From NCBI RefSeq assembly GCF_025791835.1, contig NZ_JAOXLP010000002.1:62001-126000 (forward strand): a stretch of DNA of 64,000 nucleotides, given 5' to 3'. This document shows, piece after piece, positions 1-8,510 of the stretch (positions are counted from its first letter, which is position 1; each line of letters begins with the position of its first letter). Origin of the DNA: Roseomonas xinghualingensis (GTDB taxonomy: Bacteria; Pseudomonadota; Alphaproteobacteria; Acetobacterales; Acetobacteraceae). The notes beneath the pieces are model-generated. The model was not told where the DNA came from, did not search any database, and saw only the letters and a list, made by a program, of their open reading frames with translations. The position numbers were made by a program, and so were the translations under genes.

Positions 1-2
1 GC

Positions 3-821
3 ACGATGCTGTTCGATGAGGCGGAGGCGGAGCTGGTGGGCGAGGTGAATCGTGGCCTGCCCGCCATGTTCGCCATGATGAATGCCGCGCGGCTCGCGGT
101 AGGGGTGGAAGGCGTCGGCCAATGCGCCCGTGCCACCGTCCTGGCGGAGGCCTATGCGGCGGAGCGCGTGCAGGGCGGCCAGCCCATCGCATCCTATCCC
201 GATGTGGCGCGCATGCTGGGCGAAATGCGCGCCATCACCCAGGCGGCGCGGCTTCTCGCGCTGGATTGCGCCGTCTCGCTGGACCGGGCGAGGGCAGGGG
301 AGGCGGGCGCTGAAACACGCCTCGCGCTGCTGACGCCCATCGTGAAGGCCTGGTGCACCGATCGCGGGGTGGAGGTGGCAAGCCTCGGTATCCAGGTGCA
401 TGGCGGCGCCGGCTATGTGGAGGAGACGGGAGCCGCCCAGATCTGGCGGGATGCCCGGATCGCGCCGATCTATGAGGGGACCAACGGCATCCAGGCGATG
501 GATCTCCTTGCCCGCAAGTTGCCGCGCGAACTGCCTGCCTTCCTCGCTCTGTTGCGCGAGGCGGAACAAGCGCATCCCGCGCTGGAGGAGCCCGCCCGTG
601 CCCTGGCACAGGCTGCCGGGGAACTTGCCGCCGCACCCGCGGCGCAGGCCGGTGCCGCCGCCATGCCCTTCCTGGACGCGGCCGGCTGCGTGCTGGGCGG
701 CGCCTGGCTGGCCCGCGCGGCGGCCGCCGATCCAGCCTTCGAAGCAGAGGCGACCTTCTTCCTGAGGCGCCTCCTCCCGCGCGCCAAGGCCAGGCTCGCC
801 GAGGCGATGGCGCCCGCCTGA
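3..821 (+). CDS. acyl-CoA dehydrogenase, C-terminal part (5' end outside window)
   Basis: The reading frame is open to the left edge, so the gene begins upstream; only the C-terminal 270 or so residues are visible. They match the helical FAD-binding C-terminal domain of acyl-CoA dehydrogenases, with the family signature QVHGGAGYVEE followed by DARIAPIYEGTNGIQAMDL. This end resembles the long (about 590-residue) acyl-CoA/3-methylmercaptopropionyl-CoA dehydrogenase-like group, which oxidises acyl-CoA thioesters to enoyl-CoA using FAD and passes electrons to ETF. The exact substrate cannot be read from this part. It ends 102 bases before the carotenoid cluster on the same strand; there is no sign that it belongs to it. 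Confidence 0.85.
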   Translation, partial: TMLFDEAEAELVGEVNRGLPAMFAMMNAARLAVGVEGVGQCARATVLAEAYAAERVQGGQPIASYPDVARMLGEMRAITQAARLLALDCAVSLDRARAGEAGAETRLALLTPIVKAWCTDRGVEVASLGIQVHGGAGYVEETGAAQIWRDARIAPIYEGTNGIQAMDLLARKLPRELPAFLALLREAEQAHPALEEPARALAQAAGELAAAPAAQAGAAAMPFLDAAGCVLGGAWLARAAAADPAFEAEATFFLRRLLPRAKARLAEAMAPA

Positions 822-923
822 CCCGTTCACGCATTCGAAATTGGGGTGGCGCGCATGGGAACAACCCTTGCGCGTTTGTCATCCGCCCAAACATCCTCCG
901 TGTAGCTGTCACACCGGAGTCCA

Positions 924-2483
924 ATGAACGCGCTCAGCCGCCCCGCCCTGCGTCCCGAACGGCCGCATGCCGTGGTCATCGGGGCTGGCCCGGGAGGGCT
1001 GGCCTCCGCCATGTTGCTGGCCGCGCGCGGGCTGCGCGTGACGGTGCTGGAGAAGGAACACGCCGTCGGCGGCCGCAGCCGCACCATCTCCAACTCGGGT
1101 GATGCGCCCGGCGGCTACCGCTTCGATCTCGGTCCCACCTTCTTCCTCTATCCGCGCATCCTGGCGGAGATCTTCGCCGAATGCGGCGCGCGGCTGGAGG
1201 ATGAGGTCGATCTGATCCGCCTCGATCCACAGTACCGGCTGGTTTTCGAGGGGGCGGGCAGCCACACCACGCTGGAGGCGACGCCGGACCTGGCCCGCAT
1301 GGAAGCCGAGGTGGCACGGCTGGACCCGCGCGATGCCGCTGGCGTGCGCCCTTTCATGGAGGAGAACCGCCGCAAGCTGGCAGCCTTCCGCCCCGTGCTG
1401 GAACGCGCCTTCAGCCGTGCCGCCGATCTCATGGCCCCCGACATGCTGCGCGCCCTGCCGCTGCTGCGTCCCGGCCGTTCGGTGGATACCGATCTGCGCC
1501 GGTACTTCCGTGATCCGCGCACGCGGCTCGCCTTTTCCTTCCAGTCCAAATACCTGGGGATGAGCCCGTTCCGCTGCCCCAGCCTCTTCACCATCCTTTC
1601 CTTCCTCGAATACGAGCATGGCGTGTTCCACCCGCGCGGCGGCTGCGGCAGCGTGGCGACGGCGATGGCGCATGTGGCCAGCGATCGGGGCGTGGAATTC
1701 CGCCTCGGCACCCCGGTGGACCGCATCGTCTTCGATGGCAACCGCGTGACGGGCGTGGAGGCGGGCGGCGCCTATATCGCCGCGGATGCGGTGGTGATGA
1801 ACGCCGATTTCGCCCATGCCATGCCGCGGCTGGTGCCGGATGCGATCCGCCGCAAATGGTCGGACCGGCGCATAGAGAAGGCGCGATACTCCTGCTCCAC
1901 CTTCATGCTCTATCTCGGCGTGGAGGGAGAGTTTCCGGAACTCGCGCACCACACCATCCTGCTGAGCGAGGACTACCAGCGGAACATCCGTGACATCGAG
2001 CAGGGCAAGGTGCCCGACACGCCGTCGCTCTACCTGCACAACCCGGTGGTGACGGACCGCTCCATGGCCCCGCCCGGCCATTCCAGCCTTTACTTGCTGG
2101 TGCCCGTGCCGAACCTGACGCATGGGCATGAATGGACCGAGGCCGATACCGCGCATTATCGCCGCCTGGCGCTGAAGCGCCTGCAGGTGCTGGGCGTGCC
2201 CGACATTGAATCCCGCATCCGCTACGAGAAGATCGTTACCCCTCGCGATTGGCGGGACGGGTTCAGCGTGGGCTACGGCGCCACCTTCAACCTGGCGCAT
2301 GACCTGCGGCAGATGCTGATGTTCCGTCCCGGAAACCGCTTCGGCGACACGCAGGGGCTTTATCTGGTCGGCGGCGGGACACATCCCGGCTCCGGCCTGC
2401 CGGTAATCTACGAAGGCGCGCGGATCAGCGCCAACCTGCTGCTGCGCGACCTGGGCCGCGCGCCCGTCTCGACGAGGATCTGA
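924..2483 (+). CDS. CrtI/CrtN-type carotenoid (squalene-route) desaturase
   Basis: A 519-residue FAD flavoprotein of the phytoene desaturase family. The N-terminus carries the dinucleotide-binding motif VVIGAGPGGLASA followed by a VGGRSRT segment, and the C-terminus has the family's second FAD signature (LYLVGGGTHPGSGLP at about residues 481-495). The family removes hydrogens from, or oxidises, linear isoprenoids at the membrane. A GGAG lies 5 bases before the ATG. It is the first of five tightly packed genes. With an HpnC/HpnD-type synthase at the end of the cluster, the likely substrate is a C30 squalene-type chain rather than C40 phytoene. Whether it acts as a CrtN desaturase, a CrtP-like oxidase, or an HpnE replacement cannot be settled from sequence alone. 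Confidence 0.85.
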   Translation: MNALSRPALRPERPHAVVIGAGPGGLASAMLLAARGLRVTVLEKEHAVGGRSRTISNSGDAPGGYRFDLGPTFFLYPRILAEIFAECGARLEDEVDLIRLDPQYRLVFEGAGSHTTLEATPDLARMEAEVARLDPRDAAGVRPFMEENRRKLAAFRPVLERAFSRAADLMAPDMLRALPLLRPGRSVDTDLRRYFRDPRTRLAFSFQSKYLGMSPFRCPSLFTILSFLEYEHGVFHPRGGCGSVATAMAHVASDRGVEFRLGTPVDRIVFDGNRVTGVEAGGAYIAADAVVMNADFAHAMPRLVPDAIRRKWSDRRIEKARYSCSTFMLYLGVEGEFPELAHHTILLSEDYQRNIRDIEQGKVPDTPSLYLHNPVVTDRSMAPPGHSSLYLLVPVPNLTHGHEWTEADTAHYRRLALKRLQVLGVPDIESRIRYEKIVTPRDWRDGFSVGYGATFNLAHDLRQMLMFRPGNRFGDTQGLYLVGGGTHPGSGLPVIYEGARISANLLLRDLGRAPVSTRI

Positions 2484-2485
2484 GC

Positions 2486-4084
2486 ATGTCAAAGGTCGCG
2501 GTGATCGGTGGCGGTCTTGGGGGGCTCGCGGCGGCCTGCGTGGCACAGGCGCGCGGGCATCAGGTGACGCTGTTCGACAAGAATGACTGGCTGGGCGGCA
2601 AGGCCGCCGTGCTGCATCTGGACGCGCCCGCGACACCGGGCGGGCGCAATGGCGGTGCCTTCCGCTTCGACATGGGGCCGACCATCCTCACCGTGCCCCG
2701 CGTGCTGCGCCGCATCTTCGCGGAAGCGGGCCGGGAGCAGGCACGTGACCTGCCGCTGATCCGGCTGGATCCGCAATGGCGCTGCTTCTTCGAGGACGGC
2801 ACGCGGATCGACCTGCGCGAGAATGTGGACGAGATGGCGCGGGCGATGGACGCCTTCGCGCCGGGCAATGGCGAGGGCTACCGCAGCTTCCAGGCAGCAT
2901 CGGAGAACCTGCACAGGATCTCCGAGGGGTTCTTCTTCTGGAAGTCCGTGGAGGGGTTGTCCGACACCATCGACTTCCGCGCCAATATGCGCGCGGACAC
3001 GCTGAAGGATGTGCTGGCGCTGCGCATGGGCCAGACGGTGGCCAAGGTCATCCGCGGCCATGTGCCCGATGCGCGGCTGGCGCAGATGCTGGATCATTAT
3101 TGCCAGTATGTCGGTTCCTCGCCCTATCTCGCGCCCGCCGTGCTCTGCGGGATCGGCGACATGCAGGCGAGCGAGGGCATCTGGTATCCCGTGGGCGGCA
3201 CGCGCGCGGTGGCGGAGGGATTGGCGAAGCTGGCGGAAAGCATCGGCGCCGAACTGCGTCCTGGCACGGAGGTCACGGGCCTCGACCTGCGCGATGGCGG
3301 CACGCGCGTCGCGGGCGTGGTGGCGAAGGGCGAGACCATTCCCTTCGATGCCGTGATCTCCAACATGGATGCCATCCGCACCTACAAGGAGCTGGTGGGC
3401 GGCAGGACAGGCCGCAAATACGAGAAGAAGGGCTTCGAGCCCGCCTGCTCGGGCGTCGTGCTCTATCTCGGCCTCAACCGCCGCTATGAGCATCTGGCGC
3501 ATCATGACTTCGTCTTCTCCCGCGATGCGGAGGAGGAGTTCGACGCGATCTACAGGAAGGGCATCCCGGCCCCCGATCCCACTGCCTATCTCGCGGCACC
3601 CTCCGGCACCGATCCTTCCGTGGCGCCGGATGGCGGGGAGGCGCTTTACGTGCTGGTGCACACGCCGCATCTGCGTCCGGGCCAGGACTGGTCGAAGATG
3701 CTGCCGCAATACCGGCAGGTGATCCTGGACAAGCTGAAGCGCACCGCCGGGATGGAGGATATCGAGGAGCGCATCGTGGTGGAGCGCGCGCTCACGCCGC
3801 AGGACATCCATGAGCGCTACAAGGTCCTGGATGGCGCCATCTACGGCCTTGCCTCGCATGGCGCATGGATGGGCGCCTTCAAGCCCGGCAACCGCTCCTC
3901 TGCTGTGAAGGGGCTGTATCTCGCGGGGGGCGCGGCGCATCCCGGGCCCGGCATGCCGATGGTGATGATGTCCGGCTGGATTGCCGCCGATGCGCTCGAC
4001 CGCGACATGGGTGGGCGCGGCATGTCCGAGGCGGCGGAGCGCGCAGGCATGCGCGAGGCCCTGCTGGCGCCAGCGGCCGAATAA
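2486..4084 (+). CDS. second CrtI/CrtN/CrtP-type carotenoid desaturase or oxidase
   Basis: A 532-residue paralogue of the preceding gene, starting 2 bases after its stop, so the two are translationally linked. It has the N-terminal FAD motif VAVIGGGLGGLAAA, a substrate-side motif FDMGPTILTVP typical of phytoene desaturases, and the C-terminal LYLAGGAAHPGPGMPMV signature. In C30 carotenoid clusters two such enzymes usually divide the work: one desaturates the squalene backbone (CrtN) and the other oxidises a terminal methyl group (CrtP). The FDMGPTI motif makes this one look more like a classical desaturase, but assigning the two roles is inference. Confidence 0.85.
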   Translation: MSKVAVIGGGLGGLAAACVAQARGHQVTLFDKNDWLGGKAAVLHLDAPATPGGRNGGAFRFDMGPTILTVPRVLRRIFAEAGREQARDLPLIRLDPQWRCFFEDGTRIDLRENVDEMARAMDAFAPGNGEGYRSFQAASENLHRISEGFFFWKSVEGLSDTIDFRANMRADTLKDVLALRMGQTVAKVIRGHVPDARLAQMLDHYCQYVGSSPYLAPAVLCGIGDMQASEGIWYPVGGTRAVAEGLAKLAESIGAELRPGTEVTGLDLRDGGTRVAGVVAKGETIPFDAVISNMDAIRTYKELVGGRTGRKYEKKGFEPACSGVVLYLGLNRRYEHLAHHDFVFSRDAEEEFDAIYRKGIPAPDPTAYLAAPSGTDPSVAPDGGEALYVLVHTPHLRPGQDWSKMLPQYRQVILDKLKRTAGMEDIEERIVVERALTPQDIHERYKVLDGAIYGLASHGAWMGAFKPGNRSSAVKGLYLAGGAAHPGPGMPMVMMSGWIAADALDRDMGGRGMSEAAERAGMREALLAPAAE

Positions 4085-4088
4085 CACC

Positions 4089-4883
4089 ATGCCGGAGCCG
4101 TCACCCCTCACATTGCGGGATGCGCGGCTCATCGGGTTCTTCCACCGTGCCTTCTCGCATTTCTTCCGCCGGCATATGGGCGCGTTGCGTATGCCGCCTT
4201 GGGGACTTCCCCAGGACGTGGCAGGCCGCCCCCTGATCGTGCTGGCCAACCATCCCTCATGGTGGGATGGGGTGGCCTTCATGCTGCTTCCCGTAAGGCT
4301 TTTCCCTGACCGCCGGACCTTCATCCCGATGGAGGCGGCGGCGCTGGCGAAATACCCTTTCATGCGGCGTATCGGCGTCTTTGGGATCGAGCCGGGCCCA
4401 CGCGGCGCCGTCGCCTTCCTTCGCACGGCTGGGGAAGTTCTGGCCTCGCCGGATGCCATGCTCTGGATGAACGCGCCCGGCCGCTTCCAGGATGTGCGCG
4501 AGCGCCCCGTCGCCATCGCGCCGGGCGTGACGCGCCTGCCGGAGATCGCGCCGGATGCCGTGGTTCTGCCGCTCGCCCTGGATTACGTGCTCTGGACTGA
4601 GCGCCGCCCCGAGATGCTCGCCGCCTTCGGCGCGCCGGTGGAAGCGCGCGAGCTTCTGGCGCTGGACCGCGAACTGCGTGAGGAGCGCATCCGCCAAGCG
4701 CTGACCGAAACCATGGACCGCCTCGCAGCCGAGGCCATCACCCGCGATCCCGCGCGCTTCGAGATCCTGGTCCAGGGAGCGGAGGGGATGGGCGGCTTCT
4801 ACGACCTGTGGCGCCGCATCAAGGCCCTGCTGCAAGGCCGCCGCTTCGATCCACGCCATGCACGCCGCGCCGGACCCCGCTAA
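4089..4883 (+). CDS. PlsC-like acyltransferase of the carotenoid cluster (CrtO-like role)
   Basis: A 264-residue protein of the lysophospholipid acyltransferase superfamily. The catalytic HX4D motif is seen as NHPSWWD near residue 57. The start at 4089 is chosen because it lies 4 bases after the previous stop; a longer frame would run into the desaturase. In staphyloxanthin-type pathways the final step is acylation of the sugar on a glycosyl carotenoid by a CrtO acyltransferase. Position between desaturases and a glycosyltransferase suggests the same role here, although true CrtO of Staphylococcus is not obviously similar. A general phospholipid role cannot be ruled out. Confidence 0.75.
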   Translation: MPEPSPLTLRDARLIGFFHRAFSHFFRRHMGALRMPPWGLPQDVAGRPLIVLANHPSWWDGVAFMLLPVRLFPDRRTFIPMEAAALAKYPFMRRIGVFGIEPGPRGAVAFLRTAGEVLASPDAMLWMNAPGRFQDVRERPVAIAPGVTRLPEIAPDAVVLPLALDYVLWTERRPEMLAAFGAPVEARELLALDRELREERIRQALTETMDRLAAEAITRDPARFEILVQGAEGMGGFYDLWRRIKALLQGRRFDPRHARRAGPR

Positions 4884-4906
4884 GCTGCGCGCCGTGAGGA
4901 AGGAGA

Positions 4907-6022
4907 ATGCAACACGGTGAGCAGGCCATGATGGATGTGCTGGCCTTGGCGCTTGCCGGCGTGCCCGCAAGCATGGCGGCAGTGAATCTCTGCCTTTCGC
5001 GCCAGGCAGCGGGAGTGCCGGCTGCCGATACGCATGTCTCCATCCTCATCCCCGCGCGCGACGAGGCGGTGAATATCGGCGCCTGCCTCGACGCCGCCCT
5101 CGCCAGCACCGGCGTGGCGGTGGAGGTGCTGGTGATGGATGACGGCTCGCGCGATGCCACCGCTGGTATCGTGGCCGCCCGCGCCGCCCGTGATCCACGC
5201 CTGCGCCTGCTGCATGCGCCCCCGCTGCCGCCGGGCTGGACAGGGAAGGTACATGCCTGCGCGAGGCTGGCCGAGGCCGCGCGCGGCACGCACCTCCTTT
5301 TCATCGACGCTGATGTGCGCCTGGCTCCGGAGGCGGCGGCGCGCATGGCCGGACACGCGCGGGCCCATGACATCGCCCTCGTCACCGGCGTGCCGCGCCA
5401 GCGCATGGGCACGCTGGGGGAGGGGCTGACCGTTCCCGCCATCAACCTGCTGATGATGGGCTACCTGCCCGGCGCCGGGCGCGCCTTCACCGCCCATCCC
5501 GTCATGGCCGCCGCCTGCGGCCAGCTCATCCTCGTGGAGCGCGGCGCCTATGAGGCGGTGGGCGGCCATGCCGCCTTCCGCCACCGGCTGCATGACGGGC
5601 TGGCCCTGTCCCGCAACCTCCGCGCCGCCGGGCACCGCACGGAGGTGGTGGATGGTGCGCCGCTGGCCGAATGCCGCATGTATTCAGGCTTCCAGGAGGC
5701 CTGGAACGGTTTCTTGAAGAATGCGCGCGAAGGCATGGCGACGCCCATCGGCCTTCCTATCTGGACCCTGCTGCTGGCAGGCGGCCATATCCTGCCCTGG
5801 CTGCTGTTGCCCTCGCCGCTGGCGGGTGCCGCGCTGATCCTCACCTATCTCACCCGCGCCGCCATCACCTGGCGGGGAAGGGAGCCCTCCTGGACCATCC
5901 CGCTGCACCCGGCCGCCGTCGCCGTGGCCCTGGCGATCCAGTGGACGGCTCTGGCTCGCTCCGTTCTGGGCCGCCCGGCAGGGTGGAAGGGCCGGGCCTA
6001 TCGCGCGGAGGGTGGCGCATGA
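4907..6022 (+). CDS. family 2 glycosyltransferase with C-terminal membrane segments (CrtQ-like)
   Basis: A 371-residue GT-A enzyme. VSILIPARDEAVNI begins the nucleotide-sugar-binding domain near residue 46, VLVMDDGSRD gives the first acidic loop, and FIDADVRL the DXD motif at about residue 132. After roughly residue 280 hydrophobic segments follow (LPIWTLLLAGGHILPWLLLP and ALILTYLTRAAI), as in membrane-anchored lipid glycosyltransferases. The ATG at 4907 sits only one base from an AGGAG, so ATG at 4928 or 4931 may be the true start. It overlaps the next gene by 4 bases (ATGA). In context it probably glycosylates a carboxylated C30 carotenoid, as CrtQ does in staphyloxanthin synthesis. Confidence 0.8.
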   Translation: MQHGEQAMMDVLALALAGVPASMAAVNLCLSRQAAGVPAADTHVSILIPARDEAVNIGACLDAALASTGVAVEVLVMDDGSRDATAGIVAARAARDPRLRLLHAPPLPPGWTGKVHACARLAEAARGTHLLFIDADVRLAPEAAARMAGHARAHDIALVTGVPRQRMGTLGEGLTVPAINLLMMGYLPGAGRAFTAHPVMAAACGQLILVERGAYEAVGGHAAFRHRLHDGLALSRNLRAAGHRTEVVDGAPLAECRMYSGFQEAWNGFLKNAREGMATPIGLPIWTLLLAGGHILPWLLLPSPLAGAALILTYLTRAAITWRGREPSWTIPLHPAAVAVALAIQWTALARSVLGRPAGWKGRAYRAEGGA

Positions 6023-7623
6023 GCGCGAGCATCGCCGCGGGCCCCCCGACACGCGGCCCGGACAGCGAGAACTTCCCCGTCGCCTCCCGCCTGCTGGCGC
6101 CTGCGGTGCGCGGGCGCGTCCTTGCCTTCTACCGGGTGGTGCGGCTGTCCGACGACATCGCGGATGCCGCCGATCTGGCGCCCGAGGAGAAGCTCCGCCG
6201 GCTGGACGCCATCGAGGCCGCGCTGGATGGCGCGCCGGGCGTCCCGGAGGCCACCGCGCTCCGCGAGAACGGCGCCGGGGTGGAAGAGGCGAAGACCATG
6301 CTCACCGCCTTCCGCCGCGATGCGCGCAACGAGGGCTGCGAGGATTGGGAAGCGCTGGCGGATTACTGCGCCCATTCCGCTGTGCCGGTCGGCCGCTTTC
6401 TGCTGCGCCTGCATGACGAAGGGACGCATGCCGCTATGCAGGCCGCGGATGCCCTCTGCACCGCGCTGCAGGTCCTGAACCATCTTCAGGACATGGGCGA
6501 GGACCGCGCCGCGCTGGGCCGCATCTACCTGCCGCGCTCCTGGATGGAAGCGGTGGGCGGCGAGAGCGCGGTATTCAACGAAGCGGCGCCGCGCCGGGCC
6601 TTGCTCGATGCCTTGCTGGACCGCACGGAAACCTTGCTCGACACCGCGGCGGCCCTGCCGCGCCTGCTCTGCAGCCGCCGCCTGGCGCTGGAATCCGCTG
6701 CCACCATCGGCTGCGCCCGCCGCCTTCTCTCCCGCCTCCGCACCGGTGATCCGGTTGCCTCCCGCGTCGCTTTGCCCAAGCCTGATGCCCTGACCGCCCT
6801 TGTCGCAGCCCCCTTCAACGGTCCCTCCGACGCCGCCCTCGTCCGTGCGCGCGTGACCCGTGCCGGCTCATCCTTCGCACGCGGTATGGCAAGCCTGCGT
6901 GGTGAGCGCCGCCGTGCTCTTCACGCCGTCTATGCCTTCTGCCGCGCCGTGGACGACATCGCCGACGGTGCCGCGCCTGAGGACGAGAAGCGCCGCTTCC
7001 TCGGCGAATGGCGCGCAAAGCTGGACAGGCCCGATTGCGCCCTCTCGCGCGAGCTTGCCCGCGCCCGCGCGCGCTTCGACCTGCCGAAATCCGAATGCCT
7101 TGCCATGATCGATGGCATGGAGACCGACGCCGCCGCGCGCCTGCGCATACCCGACGAAGCCGCGCTGGACCTCTATTGCCGCCGTGTCGCCGGCAGCGTC
7201 GGTGCCCTTTCCGTCCGTATCTTCGGCGCGCCGGAGGCCGAGGCCTTCGGCCTTGCCCTTGGCCGCACGCTGCAACTCGTGAACATCCTGCGCGACATCG
7301 ACGAGGATGCGGCGCGGGACCGCGTCTACATCCCCCTGTCATGGCTCGGCCCCGACGCCTCTGCCGAGGAACTCCTCGCCCGCCCCGATCTGCATGAGGC
7401 CTGCCACCGCCTCCTCACCCGGGCCGAGGAGGGCTTCGCCGCGGCCGAGGCGGCGCTGGCAGGAACCGATGCGAAGCCGCTCCGCCCCGCCCGGGTGATG
7501 ATGTGGGCTTATCGCCGCCTGTTCGATCGCCTCCTGGCCCGCGGCTTCCATCCGCCGCGCATCCGGCCAAGGCTCAGTGCCGGCGAGCGGGCGCGGTTGG
7601 CGGCAATGGCCCTGGGGTGGTGA
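6019..7623 (+). CDS. hpnC-hpnD: HpnC-HpnD fusion: squalene-pathway synthase pair in one polypeptide
   Basis: A 534-residue protein made of two complete trans-isoprenyl diphosphate synthase (squalene/phytoene synthase) domains. Residues 15-260 look like HpnC, with aspartate motifs SDDIAD (44-49) and NHLQDMGED (154-162). Residues 280-534 look like HpnD, with VDDIAD (311-316) and NILRDIDED (422-430). In known systems HpnD condenses two farnesyl diphosphates to presqualene diphosphate, HpnC converts it to hydroxysqualene, and the flavoprotein HpnE reduces that to squalene. HpnC and HpnD are normally separate adjacent genes; the single ORF with no stop or frameshift makes this a natural fusion. 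ATG overlaps the glycosyltransferase stop. No separate, obvious hpnE is in the cluster. Domain assignment is confident; the product is inferred. Confidence 0.85.
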   Translation: MSASIAAGPPTRGPDSENFPVASRLLAPAVRGRVLAFYRVVRLSDDIADAADLAPEEKLRRLDAIEAALDGAPGVPEATALRENGAGVEEAKTMLTAFRRDARNEGCEDWEALADYCAHSAVPVGRFLLRLHDEGTHAAMQAADALCTALQVLNHLQDMGEDRAALGRIYLPRSWMEAVGGESAVFNEAAPRRALLDALLDRTETLLDTAAALPRLLCSRRLALESAATIGCARRLLSRLRTGDPVASRVALPKPDALTALVAAPFNGPSDAALVRARVTRAGSSFARGMASLRGERRRALHAVYAFCRAVDDIADGAAPEDEKRRFLGEWRAKLDRPDCALSRELARARARFDLPKSECLAMIDGMETDAAARLRIPDEAALDLYCRRVAGSVGALSVRIFGAPEAEAFGLALGRTLQLVNILRDIDEDAARDRVYIPLSWLGPDASAEELLARPDLHEACHRLLTRAEEGFAAAEAALAGTDAKPLRPARVMMWAYRRLFDRLLARGFHPPRIRPRLSAGERARLAAMALGW

Positions 7624-7630
7624 TGGCAGC

Positions 7631-7655
7631 CTCTGGGGAGCGGTGCTCCCCAGAG
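7631..7655. terminator. bidirectional terminator hairpin between convergent genes
   Basis: A perfect 11-bp stem (CTCTGGGGAGC with GCTCCCCAGAG) closes a 3-base loop, followed on the + side by a pyrimidine-rich TTCCTCTTCT. It lies between the end of the carotenoid cluster and the convergent FrnE-like gene, so it may end transcription from both sides. Confidence 0.65.
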
Positions 7656-7677
7656 TTCCTCTTCTCAGGTCGCCTTC

Positions 7678-8340
7678 TCAGGCAAGGTGCCGCAGGCCGG
7701 CGCGGATGGCCTCGGCCATGGCGGAAGCGGACTGCGCGCCGGAAATGATGAGCTGCCGGTCAAGGATCACGGCCGGCACGCCGCCCAGCCCGGCGGCCCG
7801 CGCGGCTTCGCGCTGGATGTCACTGGCCCCTTCCTCGCCCGCCAGCATGGAAGCGGAAAGGCCGGGCGGCAGGCCCGATGCATCGCCGATTGCCGCCAGC
7901 ACCGCCGCATCGCCGATATCGCGGCCTTCGGCGAAATAGGCGGAGAAAATGGCTTCTACCACACGGTCGGCCATCTCCGCTCCGCCATGCAGGGCGGCGA
8001 GGCGGATCAGGCGATGGCTGTCGAGCGAATTCGGGCTGATGGTGATCCGCTCGAAATCGAAGGGGATGCCGTCCTTGGCGCCCTCGGCGGCAAGCCGTGC
8101 ATCGAGCTGTTTGCCACGTTCCACACTGCCGAATTTCTTCGCGCGGTACTCGGCGCGCGGCATGCCGCCCTTGGGCATGTCCGGATTGAGCTGGAAGGGA
8201 TGCCACTGCCGCGAAAGCCGGGGCCCTTCCTCCGCAAGCATCGCCAACGCCGCATCCAGCCGCCGCTTGCCCACCCAGCACCAGGGGCAGACCGTATCCA
8301 CGACGACGAGAAGCGTCGTCCGCGCATCATCCTGCGACAT
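7678..8340 (-). CDS. DsbA-family FrnE-like oxidoreductase
   Basis: A 220-residue thioredoxin-fold protein of the DsbA/FrnE group (often labelled polyketide biosynthesis dithiol-disulfide isomerase). The active-site CPWC lies near residue 21 in VVDTVCPWCWVGKRRL, and the cis-proline loop is GVPAVI near the C-terminus, followed by ISGAQS as in FrnE proteins. No signal peptide is visible, so it should be cytoplasmic. The start at 8340 has a GGAGG 7 bases upstream; the longer frame has no such support. It faces the carotenoid cluster but is transcribed towards it and is probably unrelated to it. Confidence 0.85.
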   Translation of the reverse strand: MSQDDARTTLLVVVDTVCPWCWVGKRRLDAALAMLAEEGPRLSRQWHPFQLNPDMPKGGMPRAEYRAKKFGSVERGKQLDARLAAEGAKDGIPFDFERITISPNSLDSHRLIRLAALHGGAEMADRVVEAIFSAYFAEGRDIGDAAVLAAIGDASGLPPGLSASMLAGEEGASDIQREAARAAGLGGVPAVILDRQLIISGAQSASAMAEAIRAGLRHLA

Positions 8341-8510
8341 GGCGATTCCTCCGGCTCTCAGGCAGCGGGCATGGAACCATGTGTACGGTCCCACAGCCAT
8401 CCACTCGGGTGGCGCGCAATGCTCCATGTGAACGCCACGATTTCGTGAAACGGAGGCTTTGGCGGCTCGTGCGTTTCTTGGCTGGTGCAACAACCCGGTG
8501 GAACGAGACA

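Noticed and set aside
858..880. Possible general-stress (EcfG-type) promoter upstream of the carotenoid cluster (GGAAC ... GTT)
   Set aside because: The spacing between the two elements is about 11 bases, too short for the known 16-17-base spacer.
909..2636. Long antisense frames of over 500 codons opposite the carotenoid and other genes
   Set aside because: High GC content gives long open frames on the opposite strand; they show no family features and are His/Arg/Pro-rich shadows.
5671..6018. N-terminal extension of the HpnC-HpnD frame to an upstream ATG at 5671
   Set aside because: It lies wholly inside the glycosyltransferase gene and reads as unstructured arginine/proline sequence. The ATG at 6019 overlapping the preceding stop is the natural start.
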